Shown here: positions 1-8,342 of the stretch, one piece after another
Layout of the letters: every line of letters begins with the position of its first letter
How positions within the stretch are numbered: the first letter of the stretch is position 1
Assembly: GCF_000002515.2 (NCBI RefSeq)
Contig: NC_006041.1
Span: forward strand, 2,170,001-2,234,000
Direction of reading: 5' to 3'
Length of the DNA stretch: 64,000 nt
From: Kluyveromyces lactis
Lineage: Eukaryota > Ascomycota > Saccharomycetes > Saccharomycetales > Saccharomycetaceae
Program-made: the position numbers and the translations under genes
Notes under the pieces: generated by a model
What the model was told of the DNA's origin: nothing
Seen by the model: only the letters and a program-made list of their open reading frames with translations
The model's database searches: none

Positions 1-1138
1 TTTCGGATAAACCTGCATGATTTATAAGAGCCGTTTCTTGTTAACGCGCATAGAGTCCGCAAAAAAAGAAAGAGAACAAGAAAGGACCCGTAATAGGTCT
101 TCTGGACAGTTGACTAAGCGTTTTCTTAACTATAACTTCGCACTTGGCTTCTCATAGAACTGGAAATTTGTAGCTTTACTTCTGTGTGTTTGTGTCTTTA
201 TTGTTTCTGGTTGCGATCCTCGAATTAACACGCACCTATCTAGTTTTTGATAAAAGCCCCAACTTATGTATACAGAGTTAATCTACGATGGAGCCCTCAT
301 TTTTCCTACTTCCGTTCCTTTACTGTGTATGCATTACAATTTATCCACCATTCTCGATAGTTTTAAACCCGTTCTTTGTGTTGTCTTTAGACATGTGGCA
401 TAAATGCCGTTTTTCGGACCTAGTTTGTACTGGCATTCCAGTATACCTTATATTGACTACCATTTAGATCTTTTTTTTTTTTCATGCCTTCTCTATCTCT
501 CCGAGGTTCCTTTACAATGTAGTGTAGATTATGTCACTACACAAGTATTCGGAGGACCTTCTTTTTCTAAGATAGTTTATTGAGTTGACAGATTACACAA
601 TCCAACAAGAACAGATAATCCGTGAGAAAATAATAGCGTAGAAGAGACGGAATAGTATCTAAGTCCCTAGAAATCTCTTTCTTGTTACTACAAAGGAGGT
701 TATTGTTACCTCGGCTGGAGATAAGTGTGTACGGCACCTTACAGAGCTCTGTACGTATGAGTAAGGGATTCGAGAAAGATAGATCAATTTTGTAGTTGAT
801 TTTTGAGGTAATTTATTTCGGTTTATTATCGATTGCTAGTTGTTAATCTTTTCTTACCGGTTTTCGTCTGTTGAAGCACTCTATTATTAGCTGGAGTATT
901 CCATATGTTCCCGTAGCCTACATCAAAAGGGAGTTTCGTTGCTTTGCTGCGACGTCAAAAAGTTCACCTCGATTTAAAGTGCCTATATATATATATATAT
1001 ATATATATATGTGCATCGCTCTTTGTCAAGGTGCGATGACTTGAGGAATTAAACATTAAATAAGAGTGGTTCCCTTATTCAGGAAAAGATTCAAAAAGGA
1101 AGTACACCTTTTCCCAAGCATACTTGACAGAACTTAAC
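1..1138. other. Gene-free left edge and EAT1 upstream region
   Basis: I find no convincing reading frame in these 1.1 kb on either strand. The only clear structure is a TA dinucleotide run at about 983-1010 and a T-rich tract near 470-482. The right part must contain the promoter of the gene starting at 1139. The left part may belong to a gene lying outside the window. Confidence 0.6.
983..1010. repeat. TA dinucleotide microsatellite
   Basis: About 14 TA units in a row, roughly 130 bases before the start codon of the alcohol acetyltransferase gene. It is likely to vary in length between strains. A second TA run of similar length lies at about 17431-17453. Confidence 0.9.
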
Positions 1139-2245
1139 ATGTTTTTATCTTTGAGACCTTCATTGAGTGTTTCTCGTTTGGCTGTTGTTAGAAGAGCTTA
1201 CTCTTCTCCGGCTTCTAAAAAGCAAATCAACGATGGATTAGTACCATTGCCTCATAAGGAAGTCATCGATATGGCTTTTGATTTACATTTACCTGAAAGA
1301 TCAGTTATTGGTAAATTGCCATACCATAGCCCGGAACCAATCATCTTTTTCCATGGGTTGCTAGGTTCCAAGCGTAATTATAAACATGATTGCAAGAAAT
1401 TGGCCACCGCTTTACAAACACCAGTTTACACTGTCGACGTGAGAAATCACGGTTCCTCCGAACATGCTCTTCCTTTTAATTACGGTACTTTGGTCAACGA
1501 TTTGGTTCATTTCATTCACCAACATAAGCTGGGTAAAGTTAATATCATTGGTTATTCGTTGGGCGCTAAGGTCGGTATGTTGGCATGTTTGAAACATCCA
1601 GAACTTTTCAGTGCTGCCTGTATCATCGATAACGCTCCAGAGCCACAACCACACATTAAGGCTTTCCTTTCCACGTTGATCAAATCATGTGTGAAATTGT
1701 TAGATCAAGGTAAAGTTAGAGTTGACGATAAACTGTGGAGACACAAGGCTTCTGAATCATTGAAACGTTATCTACCTAACGCTGGTGTTAGAAACTATGT
1801 CTTGAATAATATCGTCCATAACCCAAGAGTTGTTGAATACAGATCTCCCGTAATCAATTACGATGATGGCTTAATTCATTTCAAAAACCCAGTGAGACAT
1901 ATGTTGGATTGTGGTGTGAAAGATGTAGCTGACTGGCCTACAGAAGAGGTAAAGGATAAAAAATTCTTAGGCCCAGTTAACTTCATTAGAGCTACCAAAT
2001 CTGCATTCATCAACCCAGATAGTTTGAAAGCAATTAATAGCTTTTTCCCATTCAACAACATACATGAAATCAATGCCACTCATTTTGTGTTAAATGAACG
2101 TCCACAGGAATACTTGAGAGCTGTTATCGATTTCTTCAAAGTCACTAGATATCAATTGGAAAACAAGAGAAACAAGGACCCCAACAACTATATGCAAACC
2201 CAAAACTCCATCTCAAACTCGGATACGATGGGCCAAAGTTTGTGA
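1139..2245 (+). CDS. EAT1: Eat1-type ethanol acetyltransferase / alpha-beta hydrolase, mitochondrial
   Basis: Alpha/beta hydrolase of 368 residues. Eat1 enzymes make ethyl acetate from acetyl-CoA and ethanol in mitochondria and can also hydrolyse thioesters and esters. Seen: a basic, serine-rich N terminus without acidic residues, typical of mitochondrial import; HGLLGSK oxyanion-hole region; nucleophile elbow GYSLGAK with Ser140; Asp164 in CIIDNAPEP; His315 in NATHFVL. The Ser-to-Asp spacing of 24 and Asp-to-His spacing of about 151 match the triad reported for Wickerhamomyces Eat1 (S121, D145, H295, from memory). The first ATG follows an in-frame TTG at 1124. The S. cerevisiae relatives are YGR015C and IMO32 (YGR031W), so an Imo32-like hydrolase is the alternative; the CIIDNAPEP motif favours Eat1. 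Confidence 0.75.
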   Translation: MFLSLRPSLSVSRLAVVRRAYSSPASKKQINDGLVPLPHKEVIDMAFDLHLPERSVIGKLPYHSPEPIIFFHGLLGSKRNYKHDCKKLATALQTPVYTVDVRNHGSSEHALPFNYGTLVNDLVHFIHQHKLGKVNIIGYSLGAKVGMLACLKHPELFSAACIIDNAPEPQPHIKAFLSTLIKSCVKLLDQGKVRVDDKLWRHKASESLKRYLPNAGVRNYVLNNIVHNPRVVEYRSPVINYDDGLIHFKNPVRHMLDCGVKDVADWPTEEVKDKKFLGPVNFIRATKSAFINPDSLKAINSFFPFNNIHEINATHFVLNERPQEYLRAVIDFFKVTRYQLENKRNKDPNNYMQTQNSISNSDTMGQSL

Positions 2246-2816
2246 AGAACCCTTTAATATTTTAACCATAAACTTCTTTTACAAATATTTCAATCTGTCA
2301 TATTTTTCATTCTCTTCTAATCAAACCATTCTCAAATACGCAGGACGTATATTTGGTAAATGTTCGAAAACAATTCCAAATATCCACTTATAAACCCTTT
2401 AAGTTAGTCTAGTGCTTGAATTATTGCTATTTCAGAAACCTTCGCAAAATTATACATATACTTATGTCTACAGAAATTTTTCGTTTTATGTGTAATCAAA
2501 CTATATACTAACCTTTGATCTGTTTATCTGACACGCGACAGTTTCCTTTTGTAATTTTCCCTACTACTAACATCACATCAAAGAATTCCCCGTAGAGAAT
2601 AACAAAAAGAACTCCGAAAAAATGAAACTGAATTAGGTACCTACTGTATTTAAACGATCTCAAGTAGTTCCAAATCGATACTAGACGATTAGAATTTATC
2701 ATTCCCGTTTACAAGATGTGAATCATTGAATCATTGGATATATATTCGTTAAAAATGTTGTTGTGTTTTAGAGTCTACAGTTTATCAACAACCACGGCAT
2801 TTTACCATCAATAGTT
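2246..2816. other. Gene-free interval between EAT1 and the acidic orphan
   Basis: This AT-rich stretch should hold the EAT1 3' end and the promoter of the orphan gene. I see no convincing coding frame or repeat. Confidence 0.5.
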
Positions 2817-3449
2817 ATGTCAAACCAAACAGGTGAACAGTGGACACCATTCATACTGAGCACAATGGTAGCAGATACTATATCTTCAATGATAATAACA
2901 GACCTTGACGATGATGTATTGACTGTAATAGATCCTTTTCAAGATTTTTTATCTGATTTTTTTGGCGACGACAGAGATATTGACGAAAGAATTGAAGGTG
3001 AAACTGTAATCGATGATGATAGCATTACAGATTTCGACTCGACCTCAGTTTGGAGTAGTAGCAGAAGCAGTAACGATTCTGAATATACTCATACATCTAA
3101 TACCCGTCCTTACACAAGGGGAGAAATACAAACATATGGGGACTCTTATGGTAGTACCAACATTTTTTCATCGATACCAAACTTTATTTCGCTTAGCCAT
3201 ACTGGCACACTTTCCAATATATACTGGTACCCTACACAGTCAGTAAGTTCAATTCAGGATGGGATATATGATAGTGACGAAGGTGTTGATGTTAACAGCA
3301 GTGATCACGATGGTGATATTTTAGAACGGCCCAGCACCCCGTATGAATACGTATACGATGTCAGGGACCCATCCAACAGGGCAGCTCACTTTTCTTCGAT
3401 TTTGGACATGAATATTTTCAATGCACACAATGATACCAAGGATGGTTAA
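2817..3449 (+). CDS. Hypothetical acidic Ser/Thr-rich protein (orphan)
   Basis: An ATG-started frame of 210 residues that I do not recognise. It is acidic (many Asp and Glu, few Lys) and rich in Ser, Thr, Tyr and Asn. There is no signal peptide, clear membrane segment or cysteine. A hydrophobic, methionine-containing stretch occupies roughly residues 15-35, and a Ser-rich stretch lies near residues 75-90. It sits between EAT1 and MSD1 on the strand opposite MSD1, where I know of no equivalent in the S. cerevisiae sister regions. The length and ATG support a real gene, but the composition suggests a disordered, fast-evolving protein; it could be a lineage-specific gene or a chance frame. Confidence 0.5.
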   Translation: MSNQTGEQWTPFILSTMVADTISSMIITDLDDDVLTVIDPFQDFLSDFFGDDRDIDERIEGETVIDDDSITDFDSTSVWSSSRSSNDSEYTHTSNTRPYTRGEIQTYGDSYGSTNIFSSIPNFISLSHTGTLSNIYWYPTQSVSSIQDGIYDSDEGVDVNSSDHDGDILERPSTPYEYVYDVRDPSNRAAHFSSILDMNIFNAHNDTKDG

Positions 3450-3559
3450 TAATCAAGGTTCGTGGATATCATAAGTGGTCTGCATTTAGTATTTACATTT
3501 TAATATATACCGCAAAATATATACCAAAGTGAAGAGTGCGTTGTTGTTGCCATAACTAA

Positions 3560-5497
3560 TCATTTCGATACAATGTTGTATTCATCCAAAGTTGAAGCCG
3601 GGACTGTGCTTGGGCTGCCAACAACTTTGTCAACACCGCTGATGCTTTTTGGGAAAGCAATTACATCTCTAATGCTTTCACTGCCACAGAGCATTGCGCA
3701 CATTCTGTCAAAACCAATGGCGAATCCAGCATGAGGAGGTGTTCCCATCTTGAAAGCATTTAACAAATGACCGAAAAGGTCCTCAGGGTTTTTGATATTC
3801 AATATTTCATGGAAAATGTAGTTTTGCAATTCAGGATCATGGATTCTGGTAGAACCACCACCTAACTCAACACCATTAACGACAAGATCATAATGTTCAC
3901 CATGGCATGACAATGGATCGCTTTCAAGTTTATTATAGTCTCTCAAGTTAACCATAGTAAATGGATGATGGGTAGAAGAAAATGCATTTTCAGTGTACAC
4001 TGGATAGTGACTGCCTTTTTCCGCGGTTTCCTCAACTGGGGCAAATAAGGGGAAATCGACAACCCATGCAGCTACCGAAGCATCAGTCTTACGGAAAAGT
4101 TCTTTTCCTCTTTTCGACTGCGTTATTAGTTGACGGGCTCTACCTAGTGGAGTAGGATTTTCAAAAAGCCTTCTACTAGGTTCTCTGGTGGAGCCGATAA
4201 TAATGTCACCTTTCCTTAAATTAAGGAACTTCGTTATCAATTTTGGATTCTCAAAAGCAGCAATTGGCAAGAATTTAGTGAACCATGAGGTACCTAATTC
4301 ATCTGATTCAATTGGAACGACAATGGGAGCTCTATAGTTGTAATTATCCTTGTTAGACAAATAACTCCAGTCTCTGTGAAATTCCTCAACGGTTTCAAAA
4401 GCTTTGCGTAAAACTATGACCTCAAATACTGGAAATTCCTTATTCGTGTATCCGTAAGCTTTGAATTCAGAAAGATCCATAAGTTTCAAGTCCGGATACC
4501 TAAGGTCTGGTTTGTCAATACCGTATTGAGTCATAACCTGCTGGTACGTTAAATTTATGATCTTTTCTGTACCTGAGACTGGGATGATCTTACCTGTCCT
4601 ATCCAATGTATGAAGGTCAGTGCCACTAGCGTGGAGCTTATTCCATGTACTTGTAATTACTTTTTCAACTACCTCTCTAACATCTTTCCCAGAAGAAAAT
4701 GCCATTTCTAAATCGACTTGGGTGAATTCTGGTTGCCTATCGCTTCTAAGATCCTCGTCTCGGAAACAACGTGCAACTTGAAAGTAACGATTAACACCAC
4801 TGGCAATGAGTAGTTGTTTGTATTGCTGTGGACTTTGTGGCAAAGCATAGAATGATGCCTCGCCGTCAATTTTGCCTCTTGTTGGCACTAAAAATTCACG
4901 CGCTCCTTCTGGGGTTGATTTGAACAATAACGGAGTTTCAACTTCAGTAAAATTTAGGGAATCTAATACGGTTCTTACGTTCTTGGATGCTTCGTATCGT
5001 AACTTTAAATTATTCTGGTATTTTGGCAATCTTAGCTGTAAATATCTGTACTCCGGAGGGAACGCTCCATCATCTGCCTTAAGGTCCTGTAGTTGAGATG
5101 GCTTTTTATTGGCTTGATTCAACTTCTGTAATTCGATAATCTTTAGCTCGTATTCGATATTGACTGTTGACTGCTGTGTCTGCTTTTTTTCGGACAACTC
5201 TCCGATGATTTGAACCACATCTTCTACTTGACTCTCCTTCAAAAAAGATTGCGAATCAACAAGTTGTATCTTCTCCCCGTTAGGATCTCTTAATGTACCA
5301 AAGATCAAGTTCTTACCTACTTTCTTCGGTTTTGCATCAATCCATCCATTCAATACAACTTTGTTAGGCTTCTGTTGCAAGATGCTCTGAATTGTGGATG
5401 TCTCCGACGAGAATTTGAACTTATCCCTAACTGTTTCAAAAGCAGGCAACTTTCCCAACCGTTTACTAACAGTGCTAAAATTTCTTATCCTCAACAT
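3560..5497 (-). CDS. MSD1: Mitochondrial aspartyl-tRNA synthetase
   Basis: Class IIb aminoacyl-tRNA synthetase that charges mitochondrial tRNA-Asp. It has 645 residues, close to the yeast Msd1 length. Seen: a basic N-terminal targeting stretch (MLRIRNFSTVSKR); an OB-fold anticodon-binding domain at about 45-120; motif 2 with FRDEDLRSDRQPEFTQ; bacterial-type GAD insert in the middle; motif 3 near the C terminus with GFAIGFDRM. The start is the first ATG. It lies tail-to-tail with the acidic orphan and is followed upstream by SWD3 on the same strand. In S. cerevisiae it is YPL104W, next to SYH1, which agrees with the order here once the two duplicated regions are merged. Confidence 0.95.
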   Translation of the reverse strand: MLRIRNFSTVSKRLGKLPAFETVRDKFKFSSETSTIQSILQQKPNKVVLNGWIDAKPKKVGKNLIFGTLRDPNGEKIQLVDSQSFLKESQVEDVVQIIGELSEKKQTQQSTVNIEYELKIIELQKLNQANKKPSQLQDLKADDGAFPPEYRYLQLRLPKYQNNLKLRYEASKNVRTVLDSLNFTEVETPLLFKSTPEGAREFLVPTRGKIDGEASFYALPQSPQQYKQLLIASGVNRYFQVARCFRDEDLRSDRQPEFTQVDLEMAFSSGKDVREVVEKVITSTWNKLHASGTDLHTLDRTGKIIPVSGTEKIINLTYQQVMTQYGIDKPDLRYPDLKLMDLSEFKAYGYTNKEFPVFEVIVLRKAFETVEEFHRDWSYLSNKDNYNYRAPIVVPIESDELGTSWFTKFLPIAAFENPKLITKFLNLRKGDIIIGSTREPSRRLFENPTPLGRARQLITQSKRGKELFRKTDASVAAWVVDFPLFAPVEETAEKGSHYPVYTENAFSSTHHPFTMVNLRDYNKLESDPLSCHGEHYDLVVNGVELGGGSTRIHDPELQNYIFHEILNIKNPEDLFGHLLNAFKMGTPPHAGFAIGFDRMCAMLCGSESIRDVIAFPKSISGVDKVVGSPSTVPASTLDEYNIVSK

Positions 5498-5774
5498 TAA
5501 TACAAAAACTTCAAGGAAACAGTACCAGCGGACTCACAAGCCTTACTTACTCAGTTACTTGCTCAACGTAGATGTCCTTGTTCTGCAAAACCCAGTTGAT
5601 CTGCTTTATCAGCGTTTTGTCCGAATTTTTATGTTTCGCTTTCTCATTGATATTTTTCAGCTACTAATTTGTTTCCATAAGTAGTGCCAATCCGAACTGA
5701 AATTGAAGAGAATGTGACTAATATTGTTACATTTGATATTTATCATTATCTAAGGCCGTATATGCAGGGATTCA

Positions 5775-6758
5775 TCAGTGTACTCGGAACAAATTACATT
5801 CGCCGTTTAGTGAAAGGGTTGCAACCTTGTCATAGGAAGCCGAAATTGATATTAGCGGTGAATTTCGATGTTTCTCGTCGATTTTTTGTACCAAATTCTT
5901 TGAATAAACATTCCAGACGCACATTGATCCCGAATCATTTCCGCTGATGACTAGTGGATCCTTGCCTTGTGGGTAAATTAGTTCAAGTCCACAGTTATAT
6001 TTTAATTTCGCTTTCGTTTCTTGATGAGGCCATAGAAAAGTTCGTACGACTGTTCCTCTCGTGTACTCCCATAGTTTGACTACGTTATCTAGAGATTTTA
6101 CCAGCAGAAACTTTCCATTTCTACTAAATTTCACGGTAGAGATAGGAACAACACCATCCTCTGCGATCCAATCCTTGTCATACGTCAATGTTTTCAAACA
6201 ATGACCTGATTCTGTATCGAAGATTCGAATCAATCCATCGTAAGAACCGGAGCTCAAAATGCTAGAGTCAAATTTGGGGATATCAATAGAAACAACAGCA
6301 TCAGAATGAGCAGACATTGTCTTTAATGCTGTACCACTTAACACATGCCATTCCTTAATGCTTTCGTCCATCGATGAGGAGCAGAGTATGTTTCCCTTAT
6401 TATTATAACAAATGGATATTACAGGCGCAGTATGTCCCATCAACCTACGGATCCGACCATAAATGATGTGGGTGATTTCTACAGTGAAATCTTCGGACCC
6501 GCTAGCTATACATTTGGAATCAGGAGACCAGCAGAGGCAATTGATACATTCCTTATGTGTTGTAGTCAACTTCATCATTTTCGATGATGAAATCTCATAT
6601 ACTAGCATGTCAGTGTTCTGACATATTGCGATCAATTCACCATCTGGTGAGATCTGACAAGAAGTACTGATTTTTCCTGATGCAGGAAGTACCTGTTTAT
6701 CAAATTGAAGCATCCTTAGGGTTAGCGTGAGATCAGACACCGAGTCTAAATCACACAT
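5775..6758 (-). CDS. SWD3: COMPASS subunit, WD-repeat protein
   Basis: WD40 protein of 327 residues (S. cerevisiae Swd3 has 315). Swd3, the WDR5 counterpart, is a core subunit of COMPASS, the nuclear Set1 complex that methylates histone H3 lysine 4. Seen: about seven beta-propeller blades, with blades ending in patterns such as SGSEDFTVEI, SSSMDESIKEW and SGSYDGLIRIFD, and a central HTAPVISICYN blade start. The chosen start is the ATG giving MCDLDSVSD; an in-frame TTG lies six codons earlier. Sequence alone would not separate it from other WD proteins with certainty, but it is divergent from UMP1 exactly as YBR175W is from YBR173C, which settles the assignment. Confidence 0.88.
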   Translation of the reverse strand: MCDLDSVSDLTLTLRMLQFDKQVLPASGKISTSCQISPDGELIAICQNTDMLVYEISSSKMMKLTTTHKECINCLCWSPDSKCIASGSEDFTVEITHIIYGRIRRLMGHTAPVISICYNNKGNILCSSSMDESIKEWHVLSGTALKTMSAHSDAVVSIDIPKFDSSILSSGSYDGLIRIFDTESGHCLKTLTYDKDWIAEDGVVPISTVKFSRNGKFLLVKSLDNVVKLWEYTRGTVVRTFLWPHQETKAKLKYNCGLELIYPQGKDPLVISGNDSGSMCVWNVYSKNLVQKIDEKHRNSPLISISASYDKVATLSLNGECNLFRVH

Positions 6759-7222
6759 GAAGGCACATCTCTTCAAGAATTCTTAGTATTTTAGTATTTT
6801 TAAATGAGAATTTGAATTGGCGATTTCAGTTAGATGAGGAAAATGTGTCAGCGGGAACAATACAGGATGAAATAGCCTCAATAGGCCTTCTACGGAATTG
6901 ACAATACGCTAGTTGATGGGCATTGAACCTGTAAGATAACCCTAGTAATTTACAGTGCTAGGCTACAGTGATGTATTAAACATGGAAAGAACAAAACCCG
7001 CACACCACACACTAAACACACTCATTCTCTTTCTATTGCCATAAAATAAGTTAAAAGTGGAAATCATTCCAAATAGTTTAAGCATTTATGGACATACAAA
7101 CCACAGGGAAATAACTTTATAACAGACAGTAGAGTAATTCATAGGGTCTAACACACTGAATACAGTAGACAGTAACTAAATCCCAGGTAAACATAATACT
7201 GTCATAAGAACCATATCCAAGA
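6759..7222. promoter_or_regulatory. Divergent SWD3-UMP1 promoter interval
   Basis: This 464-base interval separates two divergently transcribed genes and must serve both. I looked for the proteasome element GGTGGCAAA that many yeast proteasome genes carry and did not find it upstream of UMP1. No other motif stands out. Confidence 0.6.
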
Positions 7223-7669
7223 ATGCCAATGAATATCGTTCCAAGTCCAGATTTCAAGTCTGCTGTTGCCACCGATAAGGGTTGCGAGCACCAATCGAAT
7301 GCAGTAGCAAGTTTACCAGATGTATTCCGTGAACAAGTCGGTGCCCGCCCTCTGAACACTCAACTTAATGACAGACATCCATTAGAGTCGCGTGTACGCA
7401 ACTGGGACGAGACCCAGCACAAAAGGCAATTGGAACAATATAGACAGATTTTCGGTGTTGCCGAACCAATGAAGAGGGTCATGGAACTGAAACTAGTACA
7501 AAACACAGACTTCAATCCTCTAAATCAATCCAACTTGCATAAGGATGTTTTAATGAACAAAGAAGCGTCCATTGACTGGGAGGACGTTTATCCAACTTCC
7601 GATTTCGCAAGTGGAATGATGGTAGCAGACGATGTACACACCAAGATAGAAAAGAGAATGGGGATTTAA
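7223..7669 (+). CDS. UMP1: Proteasome maturation factor (assembly chaperone)
   Basis: Small chaperone of 148 residues that sits inside half-proteasomes, coordinates beta-subunit processing and becomes the first substrate of the finished 20S proteasome. Seen: the family signatures STQLNDRHPLES-like (here NTQLNDRHPLESR), QYRQIFGVAEPMKR, and SIDWEDVYP near the C terminus, ending HTKIEKRMGI. The frame opens with MPMNIVP; the family normally begins MNIVP, so translation may start at the second ATG (7229). It is the YBR173C ortholog by both sequence and position between SWD3 and the SMY2/SYH1 gene. Confidence 0.96.
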   Translation: MPMNIVPSPDFKSAVATDKGCEHQSNAVASLPDVFREQVGARPLNTQLNDRHPLESRVRNWDETQHKRQLEQYRQIFGVAEPMKRVMELKLVQNTDFNPLNQSNLHKDVLMNKEASIDWEDVYPTSDFASGMMVADDVHTKIEKRMGI

Positions 7670-8342
7670 ACAATTCTTATGTTTCTATGTTTCTTCATTT
7701 CATAGTTCCATCTCACTGCAAACTACACAATTCTGTAAACGTCCATCGTATGTATTTTAATTTAGTCCCATAAGAAGTTTTCACATTCGACTATATACGA
7801 ATTGATACTGTTTCTAAGTGGTAACACGCCAATTTCAATAAAAAAAAAGCAAAATGGGTATCTACCCTTGCAAAAAGGTAAGATATGAATGTAACATGCC
7901 ATTTGCATCTACACCGTCTTGTTTCTCATAACTTACCCCTAAGCTTAATCAGTCTGGTGGTTTTCATAAACTGTGTGATATGGCTGGCACTGTAAAAAAA
8001 ACTTGAGATCTAAAATGAAAGCTCAAAGAGAAATAGAAGAAAAAATTTATCCCCCAGAACAAACCTGTCACAACGAAGAAAGTGGACTCTTAGATTTTAG
8101 AAAAGTAAATCACACAGCCGCTTCCTTCGGTGACCTAGCTACTGAAAGGTATCACAGTATACAACGCAATTCAATTACCCATTAGTTTTTGTGTTCCGTG
8201 TGATATTTCCCGTGTGAACTCTGTAAGCTGATTTTTTACTTTCGCTTTGTTCAATATTATCAAAGTGGTAAGCAGTTTTTGATTGACCAACCGATTTTGC
8301 ACTCTCTCTGTTTTCCTACAAGCATCATTTCTTTCCTTAGCA
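7670..8342. other. Interval between UMP1 and the GYF-domain gene
   Basis: A 56-codon ATG frame at 8015-8185 lies here, but nothing supports it as a gene. The segment should contain the UMP1 terminator and the promoter of the GYF-domain gene. No repeat or RNA gene is apparent. Confidence 0.5.

Noticed and set aside
8015-8185. 56-codon frame between UMP1 and the GYF-domain gene
   Set aside because: Short, without motifs, and inside the likely promoter of the next gene.
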